Assembly (NCBI RefSeq): GCF_028554725.1
Contig: NC_071671.1
Span: forward strand, 28,272,001 to 28,336,000
Reading direction: 5' to 3'
Length of the DNA: 64,000 bases
Source: Zeugodacus cucurbitae
Lineage: Eukaryota; Arthropoda; Insecta; Diptera; Tephritidae
The notes under the pieces: generated by a model
Told to the model about the DNA's origin: nothing
The model's input: only the letters and a program-made list of their open reading frames with translations
The model's database searches: none
Translations under genes and position numbers: made by a program
Shown: positions 11,474-23,095 of the stretch, piece after piece
How positions within the stretch are numbered: the stretch's first letter is position 1
Layout: every line of letters begins with the position of its first letter

Positions 11474-13284
11474 AAGTGTGCCGAAGAAAACAGTATTTAA
11501 TAATTTCAAGTTGTGTACTCCTAATGCCTATTAGAAAATATGTGTAACATAAAATAATAATTATATATACAGCCTATTATTGTTTCGTTTATGGTTCAGT
11601 TAGTTATTTTAACAGTTTAGCCGAAGTTATAAATTCGTTGCACAAGTGGTAACATTAATATTGTTTAAGTTTTGGTGATTTTGGTATAAAAACGCAAGTT
11701 AATATTCCGGAATCTAAAGTTAGGCAGATTTAAAATATGTAAGAAGATATTTGTAAAACAGTTAAAAATATGTAAGTTCAAATTTAAGCAAATTTTTATC
11801 ATTTCGTCGATTATTATTGATAGCTTTAGGTCAATTGTAGCCAATTAATTTTTTCGCAACTTAAAAATGATTCGTAACTAGATCTAGAAACAGTAAGCAT
11901 AAACGTACGGCTATTAAACATTTAAACCAGCATACAACATACAATATAGGAAACCTATAAATATGTATTAATGAAACTTTTAACAACAACAAACAAATAT
12001 ATAATAGTGTGACTATGAACTAGTAAAAAAATTATAACAAACTTGTTTCACTACTCATGATATACATACATATGTATGTACATACATACATATATGCATG
12101 TATGTATGCGGTTTCAATTGCTTCGCTGCACCTCATATTTCATTTTTATTTTAATCAGATAAATACGTATGTATGTATGTACTTATAGACAAACGTACAC
12201 ATTTCACACATGCCTTTGCGATCTTCTCTGAGGAGTTAATCAGCGCAACGATAATTGTCGACCCTACCTAAAGCAGATATCCTCATACTTACCTACGTAC
12301 ATACATATGTATGTGTGCATGGCACCAAATACTGGTCAGCTGGAACGGCCGGTTGACACATAGCAGACTATAGTTAACGCTTTACCTCGCATTGCCGCTG
12401 TTTTCACGTAGTGACAATAAAAAGGTGAGTGTTTATGCTTCTTATGAAAACCATTGACTCCTCTTGGAAATTAGCCGAACTTTTTATGACAGTTTTATAT
12501 AAAGTTTAAACCTACATACAAATGCATATTCTGTTAAAAATATAAAATAGAGGTATGACCTTTTCAGTTGTTTATTTAGAGCATAATGCATATTTGTTTT
12601 ATCTCTGACATTTTCAAATGAAACCAGTTTGACAATAACTTTGGTCCCAGTGTCAATAGAGCGGTTTCAGCGAGCTGTTATCAGTTTAGAATTTAGACTC
12701 CAATCAATCGATCCATTCCTAAAAGGTGCTAGGCCAATCATTTTATGTCTTCTGGAGTGAACACATTTACATGTGAAATTTAGACAAAGTAAAATTGATA
12801 CAAACACTCGTGTCAAGCTCGATATTTAAGTTATTCTTAAAATGAATATAATACGAAGAAAATACTTTTTTTTGCTACTTGACTCGTTTAACAAGAGTTT
12901 TGGTAAATATTTTTTAGCATATTATTAGAAAACTTCTTATATCATAAAAACTCTTTAATTTTAACATTTGAAGAAAATGTGGTTTTTGTTGTAAAGAATT
13001 CAAATTACAAAAGTGCTACGTAGTTTCAAAACATTGTTACGTAGATACCTTCTTCTACGGTAACTCCAGCTCCACCTATTTCTTCAATCTGAAGATTGAA
13101 GATAATAATGAATCTACTTCGATAAACGGCTATAAAACGTGATGTGATTTTTATTATGCTACATCCAAAATATTACATTCATTGTATAAGATTTGGATAC
13201 ATTCATTTCACAACTTTCTTCAGATATCATATTTCTAAAAAGTCACACCCCTAATGTAATTCATTAAAAAGCAATTGTTTTATA
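11474..13284. other. Oaz 3' UTR and flank, no gene seen
   Basis: This AT-rich sequence has no credible open frame. It holds acatacatatgtatgt-type simple repeats at about 12058-12112 and 12290-12315. The 3' UTR must begin here. An AATAAA at 12416-12421 is a possible but unproved poly(A) signal. Confidence 0.5.
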
Positions 13285-15504
13285 CAGTGACAGACATTCG
13301 TTTAAACGCAGCCTTATTTTTCATTTTGCTTCATTCTCTCTCTTTTATCAATGACTTGCTTAAAACAAATTCTATATTATATTGCTTGCCAGGCTAACGG
13401 GAGTTTGTTTGTAGTGCAAAAACCTAGGTTCGTTCTTGTTGTTATATTTATTGCATTTTTTTTTCAATAATATGATAAAAAAAGAGGAGACATTTGTTTA
13501 AACGCACCTTGGCAAAGAAAGCGAAAGCATTTTTTTGATTGAAAAGAAAAAAAAAACAACTGGATTGCTACGTAAAATAAATAATTGGTATTTTTTGGTT
13601 AATTAAAGAGTAAAATTGTGTTATAATTATATACATGTTTAAGATTATATCACGATTCCAGAGGGAAAATACCTCGGTGACTTAACAAAGCTCAAATCAA
13701 TATTTACCATAAGGAAAAATTTTGAACTGAACAAAAAATAAAAGGTAATTTGGGTTTCCAATGACAACCAGGCATATTGCTCATATTTTACATAACAGAA
13801 ATTAGTTAGAATGGAAGAAACCGGTGTGCAAGCCTGGTTGAAGCCTCATTCCAACAAGTGCACTTAGACTTCACCCAGAAACCCATGCTGTGGACAGATG
13901 AGATGGATGATGTTATGTTTTCGATGAAAAAATATTAAATTTAGATGGTCCAGACTTTTACAGTTGTTGCTGACACGATTTGTCAAAAATAAACTTTGGT
14001 GGTGGCAGCGTTATGGTTTTGGAGGCATTTTAATAGAGAGGTAAAGCAAAATTATCCTTTTTGTCGCCGAAAATGGACACAAAATATATTATTTATTAAT
14101 AACAAGTAAGGAAGGGCTAAGTTCGGGTGCAACCGAACATTTTATACTCTCGCAATTTATTTAGAGATTTACCTATATTTTCGGTGAAAAATTACCCTTA
14201 GGCACTGAGTTCTTCATGTTTGATATCAGGGGCCTTGAAAAGTCATGGTTCGATTTTGACAATTTTTCCACAAGTGATGTCACAGCTTAAATACAGTATT
14301 TGTGTAAAGTTTTATTTCGCTATCTTTATCGGTTCTTTATGTATACAATATAAAGTGAACGAATCAGAAGGATTCAAAATTGAGTTATATGGGAAGTAGA
14401 CGTAGTTGTGAACCGATTTCGCTCATATTCCACCAGTGTCATGTTATATACCGAATTTCATTGAAATCGGTCGAGTAGTTCCTGAGATATGGTTTTTGAC
14501 CCATAAGTGGGCGACGCCACGCCCATTTTTCATTTTGTAAAAAAATCTGAGTGCAGCTTTCATCTGCCATTTCTTATCTAAAATTTGGTGTTTCTGACGT
14601 TTCTCGTTAGTGAGTTAACGCACTTTTAGTCATTTTCTACCTAACCTTTGTATGGGAGGAGGGCGTGGTTATTATCCGATTTCTTTCATTTTTAGACTGT
14701 ATAAGGAAACGGCTAGAAGAAACGACTGCAGAAAGTTTGGTTTATGTAGCTTTATTGGTTTGCAAGATATATACAAAAAACCTATTTGGGGGCGGGGTCA
14801 CGCCCACTTTTCCAAAAAAATTACATTAAAATGTGCCCCTCCCTAATGCGATCCTATGTTCCAAATTTTATTTTCATAACTTTATTTATGGCTTAGTTAT
14901 AGCTCTTTATGTGTTTTTGGTTATCGCCATTTTGTGGGCGTGCCAGTGGTCCGATTCCGCCCATCTTTGAACTTAACTTTCTTATGGTGCCAAGGAACAC
15001 GTGTTCCAAGTTTCATTAAGATATCTCCATTTTTACTCAAGTTACAGCTTGCACGGACGGACAGACGGACAGACGGACGGACGGACAGACACACATCCGG
15101 ATTTGAATTTTACTCATCACCCTGATCACTTTGGTATATATAACCCTATATCTAACTCGTTTAGTTTTAGGACTTACAAACAACCGTTATGTGGACAAAA
15201 CTATAATACTCTCTTTAGCAACTTTTGTTGCGAGAATATAAAAATGCTACATCAATTAATTAATGAAAACTTAATAAATATGAAAATATGACACATCTAG
15301 TTGATGCGTTTAAACAAATGTCTTCCTCGTTTTTATCATATAATTAGAAAAATCGCATGAAATCTAGGAACGAACATAGGTTTTTGCACTACAAACAAAC
15401 TCCCGTTACCCTAGCAGGCAATATAACATAGAATTTGTTTTAAGCAAATCGTTCATAAAAGAGATAATAATGAAACAAAATGAAAATTAAGGCTGCGTTT
15501 AAAC
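13285..15504 (+). mobile_element. Tc1-like transposon with IR/DR-type ends, inactive
   Basis: Inverted repeats of ~210-225 bp lie at 13285-13510 and ~15300-15504. Each holds two copies of a short direct repeat (gttTaaacgca type), one outer and one inner, as in the IR/DR layout of the Minos/Sleeping Beauty/S group. TA precedes the left end. The right outer ~15 bp are lost. Transposase traces at 13850-14030 read FSDEK-like, NLDGPDFY and FGGGSVMV, with stops. A family A repeat (14104-15243) interrupts it. Confidence 0.75.
14104..15243 (+). repeat. family A repeat, full-length copy
   Basis: This ~1.14 kb unit runs from aaggaagggctaagttcggg to ttgcgagaatataaaa. The 16-mer ttttatactctcgcaa at 14140-14155 recurs inverted at 15228-15243 with one mismatch. 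A (GGAC)n stretch lies at 15053-15085. Partial copies are at 830, 20370, 22749, 28631, 31735 (minus), 34258 and 38565. The open frames in it are not conserved coding sequence; I class it as non-autonomous. Confidence 0.75.
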
Positions 15505-16416
15505 CCCATTTCATTTCCCAAGAAACTCCTTACCCGAAAATTTTCATACAGTCATAAAGCGGAACTAAAAATTAGCCATGTGTTAGACCTTATCTTCAAA
15601 AGACACGTGCATAAAATAGCTCTCGAACAATTGGTGTGTGCCAGCAAAATTAGGTTGGTCTGATGATAGCATGCTGGAAGTTCGATTAATGAAAGTTCAA
15701 CTGCACATATATTATTTTATTTTGATTAATTTGGAGAGGTCCCAATTACATGGAATAATTACACTGTCCAACAAATAAAACTTTTTGAATGGAACAGAAT
15801 AGCGACCCCATAATTCTGAAAGGGTATGTTGAGTAGATCAGTTTTGTAGAACAAACTTATGGTCCAGCACGTCTGAGTTTTTTTTTACAGTGGGTCAAAG
15901 TTTTCATTTTTTGGTCTAAGGGAGCATTATACTATATGAAAAAAATGTTGTAAGTTAATGTCTGAGAGAATTCTTATGGTCAGAGTTGTGTAGTGGAATT
16001 GTATGAGGATTATTTTTGTGGAAGATCTTAACCCTCTAACTGGTTTCTTTATGGGTCAATTTGACCCTTTTTTTCGAGAAAATCAAAAAATATCCTTTAA
16101 AAAAGGACATTTAAGGATTAAAATATTCTACGAAAATGTTTGGCGGAAAATTTCAGTGGGGGTCACCAAAGACACCATTGTTGTAAATAAAACTCTTTAC
16201 GATTAATTGGCAAAATTACACGCCAACATATACAAAGTAGGTGAAAACATCGTCAAGTTCGGACAGGCCAAACACTAAGTTCTCGCGTCTAGTCAGCTGT
16301 GACTTACAAATCGGGTGTGATAAAATTAAGCATAATTGACTTACTAAGCAGTACATATCGGGTGTGATTTTTACTAAAATTAATATAAAAAAAGAACAAT
16401 TAAAGCTCAAATAAGC

Positions 16417-18016
16417 ATGCAGGATTCTGTTTGCAAATTAAGAGATTGGTTTTGTTTTATTTGTGGATATTTTACGCACCTTCAAAGCAGAAGAAAGATA
16501 TTCCCTACAATTGAAGAACCATTTTTTCTTTTCTTTGGAATACGATTTTTATGTGAAGCTTGGATACCAAAAACTGTATGTACTACTTGCGAAAGTGGTC
16601 TTTTGACCTGGTACAAAGGCGGTACTAAGGCGCTGCCATTTTCTGCGCCTAATATATGGATTGAACCTGAAGATCACAAATAAGATACATGCTATTTCTG
16701 CGTAAATTACAAATTTGGTAGAAGCCAAAGGCACGACGCGATAATGACATACGAAGCAACAAATAATGTCATTTTACCAGAAGTGCGCTGTGAAGGTGTT
16801 CCGGTGCCTCAACCGCCTACACATACATTTTCGGCCAATATGACATACTCCAATACAGAAATAACAGCGGCGGTTGAAAACATATCAGATATAAGTTACT
16901 TGCCTCCTGGTGGTTTAAACATAAATTACATCGCCAAGAAAAAGACACGCCGATTTGGAAAGTTATTTTAAAAAATCAGAAGAATTTGTATACTGTTGCA
17001 GTATTGAAGAGGTTCTAAAATATCTAAAGCTTCCACTGGACTCTACCGCGACTATTTATAGATAGTTCAAAACACAGCTTAAAAGCAGTTTTACTGCACA
17101 ATGGAAATCAGCATCCATCAATACCGGTTGCGTATTCCACAAAAAAGGAGGAAACATACGCAAATATTTCAAATCTCTTAAATAAAATTGAATACTATAA
17201 ATATAAATGGGAAGTATGCGCAGACTTCAAAATGATTGCAATATTGACTGGAATGCAAACAGGATACACAAAATATATGTGCTTTCTTTGTAAATGGGAT
17301 TCACGTGCTACCAGTAGCCATTATCATATTAAATATTTCGAAGAACATAAAGAAAATATTATTGGTGACTTTAATGTAATCCATGAATCTCTTGTCCCAA
17401 AAGATGAGGTCATACTTACACCGCTGCATATTAAGTTGGGCGTGGTAAAAAATTTTATTAAAAGCTTAAATGCACAAGGATATGCTTTCAAACACATTCA
17501 AACAATTTTCCCCAGATTATCTGCAGCAAAATTAAAAGTAGGTAAAATACGGTTTTAAGAAATAATTTATTTCATTTAATGTAAACTACCTTTTTTAGGA
17601 ATGCTCGTTGGACCCGATATAAGAAAATTATTACAAGATTAAGAATTTTATGGTCATCTGTCGGATATGCAAAAGACAGCATTTGACTTTATGCAGCTGG
17701 TTATATCAGAATTCCTTGGAAACTCAAAAGCACAAAACTATGCAGAAAATATTGAAAGCATGCTAATCGGTTTTAACAATATTGGCGTTAAAATGTCACT
17801 AAAGCTGCATTTTCTGCACTCTCATCTCAATTTTTTTTAAAGAAAACCTTGGAGCGGTTTCAGATGAACACGGTGAAAGGTTTCAACACGATATAAAGGT
17901 ATTGAAAGAAAGATTCAAAGGAAAATCCCAAACTGTAATGCTTGCTGAATACGTATGGGGCTTGTACAGAAACCTTGACACATCGGAACATTCACGTCAA
18001 GCTAAATACAGGAAAG
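16417..18016 (+). pseudogene. transposase of the long-TIR transposon (broken)
   Basis: Open segments at 16417-16683, ~16690-16971, 17010-17570 and 17600-18016 form one protein interrupted by stops. The N-terminus is Cys-rich (FICGYF, CTTCESG, CYFC spacing), suggesting zinc binding. The C-terminal half has LTPLHIKLGVVKNF, a FLGN..A.NY stretch, LKLHFLHSHL and SDEHGERF. These belong to a protein seen repeatedly in insect and other invertebrate genomes as an uncharacterized transposon product. The last codons are split by the LINE at 18017. Confidence 0.6.
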
Positions 18017-18028
18017 CATATTAAGTTT

Positions 18029-18923
18029 GTGTGTAAATTGACGTTGAGCAACACCAAAAGCTCCGTCATGATTGGGAAGGACCTCTCCGAGCCGTTCGAT
18101 ACCAAACGAGGTTTCAGACAAGGTGACTCACTATCGTGCGACTTCTTTAACCTGATGCTGGAAAAAATTATAAGAGCTGCAGAGCTAAACCGAGAAGGTA
18201 CAATCTTCTACAAGAGTGTACAGCTCCTGGCGTACGCCGATGATATTGATATCATCGGAAGCAACAACCGCGCCGTTTGTTCTGCTTTTTCCCGCATGGA
18301 TAAGGAGGCGAAGCGAATGGGTCTGGAGGTGAATGAGGACAAGACGAAATATCTCCTGTCATCAAACAAACAGTCGGCGCATTCGCGCCTTGGCTCCCAC
18401 GTCACTGTTGACAGTCATAACTTCAAGGTCGTAGATAATTTCGTATACCTGGGAACCAGCATCAACAATACGAACAATGTCAGCCTCGAAATCCAGCGCA
18501 GAATAACTCTTGCCAACAGGTGCTACTTTGGACTGAGTAGGCAATTGAACAGTAAAGTCCTCTCTCGACGAACCAAAATCAAGCTCTACAAGTCGCTTAT
18601 AATTCCCGTCCTGCTCTACGGTGCAGAAGCTTGGACGATGTCAACATCAGATGAGACGACACTAGGAGTTTTCGAGAGGAAAATTTTGCGCAAGATTTAT
18701 GGTCCTAAGAACATTGGCAACGGCGAATACCGCAGACGATGGAACGATGAGCTGTACGGGGGAAGGGGAAGGCCTCCACTCCGTTGGAGGGACCAGGTGG
18801 AGAGCGACCTGGTTACACTTGGGATCTCCAACTGGCGCCGAACTGCGAAGGAGAGAGAGAGATGGCGCACTATCGTCGATTCGGCTATAACCGGCTAAAC
18901 GGTTGCAACGCCAATCACATACA
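18029..18923 (+). mobile_element. RTE-like LINE copy 1, 5'-truncated, with 12-bp TSD
   Basis: Target-site duplication catattaagttt lies at 18017-18028 and 18924-18935. The copy holds the end of a reverse transcriptase (GFRQGDSLSCDFFN, catalytic YADD in LAYADDIDI) and the C-terminal domain. Relative to copy 2 it lacks about 50 codons after RRWNDELY, joining straight to GRGRPPLRW. The open frame starting at 17942 is a fusion of transposase-frame bases and LINE, not a gene. Confidence 0.85.
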
Positions 18924-19467
18924 CATATTAAGTTTAATCTTTAATCCATTGTCCTACTACTGCTGAATTAAAAAAATAAATATGTACATACTATAATAAA
19001 CCATTATTAAAATAAAATTATATTTTTTTTATCAATCGTAAAGAGCTTTATTTACAACAATGGTGTCTTTGGTGACCCCCACTGAAATTTTCCGCCAAAC
19101 ATTTTCTTAGAATATTTTAATCCTTAAATGTCATTTTTTAAAGGATATTTTTTGATTTTCTCGAAAAAAGGGTCAAATTGACCCATAAAGAAACCAGTTA
19201 GTGGGTTAAGATCTTCCACAAAAATAATCCTCATACAATTCCACAATACAACTCTGACCATAAGAATTCTCTCAGACATTAACTTACAACATTTTTTTCA
19301 TATTGTATAATGCTCCCTTAGACCAAAAAATGAAAACTTTGACCCACTGTAAAAAAAAACTCAGACGTGCTGGACCATAAGTTTGTTCTACAAAAATGAT
19401 CTACTCAACATACCCTTTCAGAATTATGGGGTCGCTATTCTGTTCCAAAAATGCTGTTGGACAGTGT

Positions 19468-20369
19468 TATTGACTTCTTAAAAAAATCGTTTTTTATATT
19501 TGCTGTGATGTCTAAATTTATTAGATCAAAATTTTAGTACATAAATAATATAAGTTTCTATAGCTATTTAAACATTTGGTTACTCGTCGTTTGTTTCATT
19601 GAAATACCATAGTAATATTTGGTGACTTCTATATTGTTCGAAATATTTCACTGCATCTTCATGTTTATGTTCATGTTTTTGGTATTACGTTTTCAATTTT
19701 GGCATTCTTTTCCACTTCATCATCAATCTCATGGGGATCATGAAATTCCATCATAAAATAAAAATGCCTTTCAAAAGTGCAATCACTTCTTAATGCTTAT
19801 TTGCAAAAAAAAAAGCATTTTACCCTATTGGCTGTATTAGTGGGTCCATGAACGTTTTTATAAAAGGCTCGCCACCTTGTTTTGGGAAACGGATTCACAC
19901 TTTTCTTTAAATCCTACGATAACCCGAGTGCTGACCAATCCTCATTTTTCGTTTTTACGATACCAAATGCAACAAATTTGCTAATCGTTAGAAGCGGTAT
20001 TCGTTATAACAAATATTCATTATTTTGGATTAATACTGTAAATGTTTCTATTATTGTTTTATTTTTTTGAAATATTTTTAATCCGTTGTAGATCACTTTC
20101 TACTTTGATCCTTTGTACCAAATTGGAATTTTGTGTGTAATCAGTTGATAAGTTTTAATGGTATAAAAAGTGTTTTCTTTAAGCATTATATACGAATTAA
20201 AATTACCGAACACCTGCTTTGTGAAGGCTTCAACTAGAGAAAAACGTTTGACAAAACTAAAATGCTGAAAGTTTTCGAAAACTACTATTAAACACCGTTT
20301 TTGAGATGTGCTATTTTAATTTTCGAAGAATTTACATTTATAATCATAATGCTATTGAGAACTCACAAT
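19468..20369. other. non-coding stretch, nothing recognised
   Basis: AT-rich sequence without a supported gene. A minus-strand segment near 19680-19760 reads MMEFHDPHEIDDEVEKNAKI, but it is short and unsupported, so I leave it unassigned. Confidence 0.4.
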
Positions 20370-20782
20370 TGTATACATACATATATTCGACATAAAGTCC
20401 ACTAGAATAACGAAAATCATTATATATAGTATACTCATATGAAGGCTGAGATAATTTCTGAATCGATTTCACTCATTTTCACAATCAAGCTAGATTATAT
20501 TCACTTAATTTTGTGAGCTATGATCGCCCATCTGCAATACCAACTCTCTCATTGTACCATGAAAAGTATACATGTTGCATTAAGATATCTCAAGTTTTAC
20601 TGAAGTTTTCGCTTGCACATACGGACTGAGAGACAGACATCCAGATTTCAACTCTACACACCACCCTAATCACTTTGATATTAATAATTCGATATCTAAC
20701 TCGTTTAGCTTTTGGACTTACAAGCAACCGTTATGTGAACAAAACTATTATACTCACTTTGCAACTTGTTGAGAGTATAAAA
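20370..20782 (+). repeat. family A repeat, 3' part
   Basis: It matches the last third of the full copy, including gcttgcacatacgga, atctaactcgtttag and the terminal gagagtataaaa. It is more diverged than the copy at 14104. Confidence 0.65.
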
Positions 20783-22006
20783 ATTAGTAACTTATTTTAG
20801 TGAAAAACTTGAAGCAGTTCTGTTCCATTTTATTTGTGTTTGATTTGCTATATTTTTGTTGTGTCTCCATCAGCCTCAAACATACATAAATGTTATAATA
20901 TAACTGATTTTAGAAATATGATTCGGAGAATCGGAATTCGTCCTCCATTGACAACACCCACATGAAAAAGAGATTTCTTGAACACTAATTAATGAAGAAA
21001 GACTAGGGTCATTGGAGTTTCACATATTTCACCCAGGTCTCAAAACTACAATAAGCCAATTAGTAATTTCTACTATTTTGATGCTTGAAGATCGGTAAAA
21101 AATTGTTGGTGAACTTTCCTACCAATTCTCATATGACATATTATACATATGCAGAGAAATAAACACATAGGTGAGACTAGTAATTTTGCTTCAATCGCTG
21201 TGTATAGATATCGCGTTAACTAAGCAAATCAATTGCAATTCAATTACATACGTTAAACGCTTATCTATATAATTTCGCGTGCACATGTATTTGCGAACGG
21301 GCTTGCGCAAACAATTTAAAACTTAAAGTTCAGGTTTCCTAATAAGGCAGATTCTGAAGACACCTACTATGTACATACGTATGTAGCTACAAATATTTAC
21401 GCTCACAAGTTGATTCCGCACCTCGTCCATTCGATACTGATACACTTATACATTTAAGAGGGTTCTCATAGATTTCCGCTTTCTTGGAACATTTATTCTT
21501 CTTAATTCCTCAATGATCCTATTAACGAAGTCCCTCTAGTAAATAGAAATACGAACGTGTAAGGAAGTGCTAAGTGGCAATTTGAAAGCCACGAAGGTCT
21601 GGAAATATTCTCAGGTATTGGTTGAACTTTATTATTATAGTTGTATGGAGACCAAGAATTTAAATCTTTTCTTACCACACCCTTTTTTTGCAATGCTTCT
21701 AGCGTTTTTCGTTATTCAATTAATGCACATTAAAAAGTTACAATAGTTAAAATTTTTAAATTATACAAAATTCGTGCTCTCACGGCCTGTAATGTAAAAT
21801 GTAAAAACAACATTTTCAATTCACTTAGGCCAAAGTATACACATACTGAATCGTAGCGAATGGCCGAATTGTGATAAATGTACATGCAAAGACCTCAGAT
21901 ATTGAAATAACTTTTTAATACAAATATTCATATCATACCAATTTAAGACATGTGTACAGAACAACGCGTGTCGGGTCCCCTGACAGTATTATAAACTGTG
22001 GATTCA
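20783..22006. other. non-coding stretch, nothing recognised
   Basis: AT-rich, with no element ends or protein motifs that I can support. On the minus strand it would contain the 3' UTR of the candidate gene at 22007-22276, with an ATTAAA at about 21910-21920. Confidence 0.4.
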
Positions 22007-22276
22007 TTATATTTGTGGACAGATAGAGTTCAATTTCAAGGAGTTCTTCGCATTTTCAGCGTACAACTTTACAATATTTCTTGAAGCGATTCTCGTGGGG
22101 TAGCCATGCAATGAGTAAGCCTGTAATCCATAGTAAAAAGAAACCGCAACAGCACCAATACCATCGATTATGAAAAATCGAAGCCCCATGCGCTTCATCG
22201 CTGGTTTGGTTGCATGTGTACTTATTGGCACATAAATAGTTGTTATAGCAGTTGATGATGCTACTGTATCTTCCAT
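22007..22276 (-). CDS. candidate small membrane protein, 89 aa, unknown function
   Basis: The minus-strand frame starts at an ATG with A at -3 and G at +4 and encodes 89 residues. Its codons show a strong purine-first (RNN) bias not seen in nearby open frames. The frame is also open upstream to a stop at about 22340. A hydrophobic segment (FFIIDGIGAVAVSFYYGLQ) suggests one membrane span. A TATA box and initiator lie ~200 nt upstream (22501-22509). I recognise no family. A second minus-strand frame over the same bases is also open and encodes a Cys/Trp-rich hydrophobic stretch, so the frame choice is uncertain. Confidence 0.4.
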   Translation of the reverse strand: MEDTVASSTAITTIYVPISTHATKPAMKRMGLRFFIIDGIGAVAVSFYYGLQAYSLHGYPTRIASRNIVKLYAENAKNSLKLNSICPQI

Positions 22277-22473
22277 TATCGCAGCTAGTTTGGTGATGTT
22301 GATACCGCCCGGTATGCGGTATGCGGGTAATTTCGAATATTTGCGCTACAGTTGGCGGCTTTTTGTTAAAACGCGGCGGTGGCTGCTTTTGTTGTCATTA
22401 ATGTTTGCGGCTAAAGCGGCAAAATGTGGCTTCACTTGTCAGTAAGTGCGAGTTTTCTTGTTGGCATAACATA

Positions 22474-22510
22474 CCATTGAATTTGTTGCTGTCGGTCTAC
22501 CTTTATAAAA
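22474..22510 (-). promoter_or_regulatory. TATA box and initiator-like site for the 89-aa ORF
   Basis: On the minus strand TTTTATAAAG lies at 22510-22501, and TTCAATGG at 22481-22474 resembles the insect initiator TCA(G/A)T. The spacing from the TATA to the initiator A is about 30 nt, the usual value. No transcript evidence is available here. Confidence 0.4.
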
Positions 22511-22748
22511 GCGGATATATGGATTATTATGGCATCAATACGCAGAAACTAGCATGTAGGGATTAACCGTTTTTGTCAATCATTTGAAACTTGACAATTG
22601 ACAACCATGGGCGGCATATATTAGTAGCCACAACGTCTATTGTTTGCTCAAACTGCATGGTAGGTGTGTCTCAGTTAACTGAACAAACTGCCACAGTAAA
22701 TTTAGTTACCAATCTTATCAGCCGTGTATTAAAAATACATATATAACA

Positions 22749-23095
22749 GGTAAGGAAGGACATTTTATACTGTCGCAATTAGTTTCTTTATTTTTATTCA
22801 GATAACACACAATTTGACCCAAACACATACATGTATATGGCATCAAGTTCACTCGAATAACGAAAATCATTATACATACATATACATGCAAATATGTGTG
22901 TACATTGCATATGAGTGTGGTAATTCCTGAATCGATTTCAATCAATTTCACCAACGAGCTACATTACATCCAAGATTATACGTTTACTCAATTCTGTAAA
23001 TACTTCACAAATATTAACCGATATATACGGTACAAAGCTCACCGGAAATTTTAATCCATGTGGCATTAGACATGTGGAGCTAGATGAAGTATTTA
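22749..23095 (+). repeat. family A repeat, 5' part
   Basis: It begins ggtaaggaaggacattttatactgtcgcaa and continues with the characteristic gataacacacaatttg and tgaatcgatttca sequences. The 3' part is missing or too diverged to see. Confidence 0.55.

Larger units (their letters stand above)
15761..19467 (+). mobile_element. 3.7 kb DNA transposon with ~440 bp terminal inverted repeats
   Basis: The segment 15761-16207 is repeated in inverse orientation at 19031-19467 at high identity, beginning acactgtccaaca. Between them lies a broken transposase (16417-18016) and an inserted RTE-like LINE (18029-18923). The TIR contains a palindrome, gggtcaatttgaccc. No exact target-site duplication is evident. 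I recognise the transposase as a type common in arthropod genomes but cannot name the superfamily. Confidence 0.8.

Noticed and set aside
14652..15291. Open frames inside family A, one similar to a frame at 38728-38916
   Set aside because: The similarity follows from being copies of one repeat. Frames are short and not kept open in other copies.
17942..18898. A 318-codon open frame as one gene
   Set aside because: It begins in out-of-frame transposase sequence and crosses a LINE junction marked by a 12-bp TSD, so it is a chimeric pseudogene frame.
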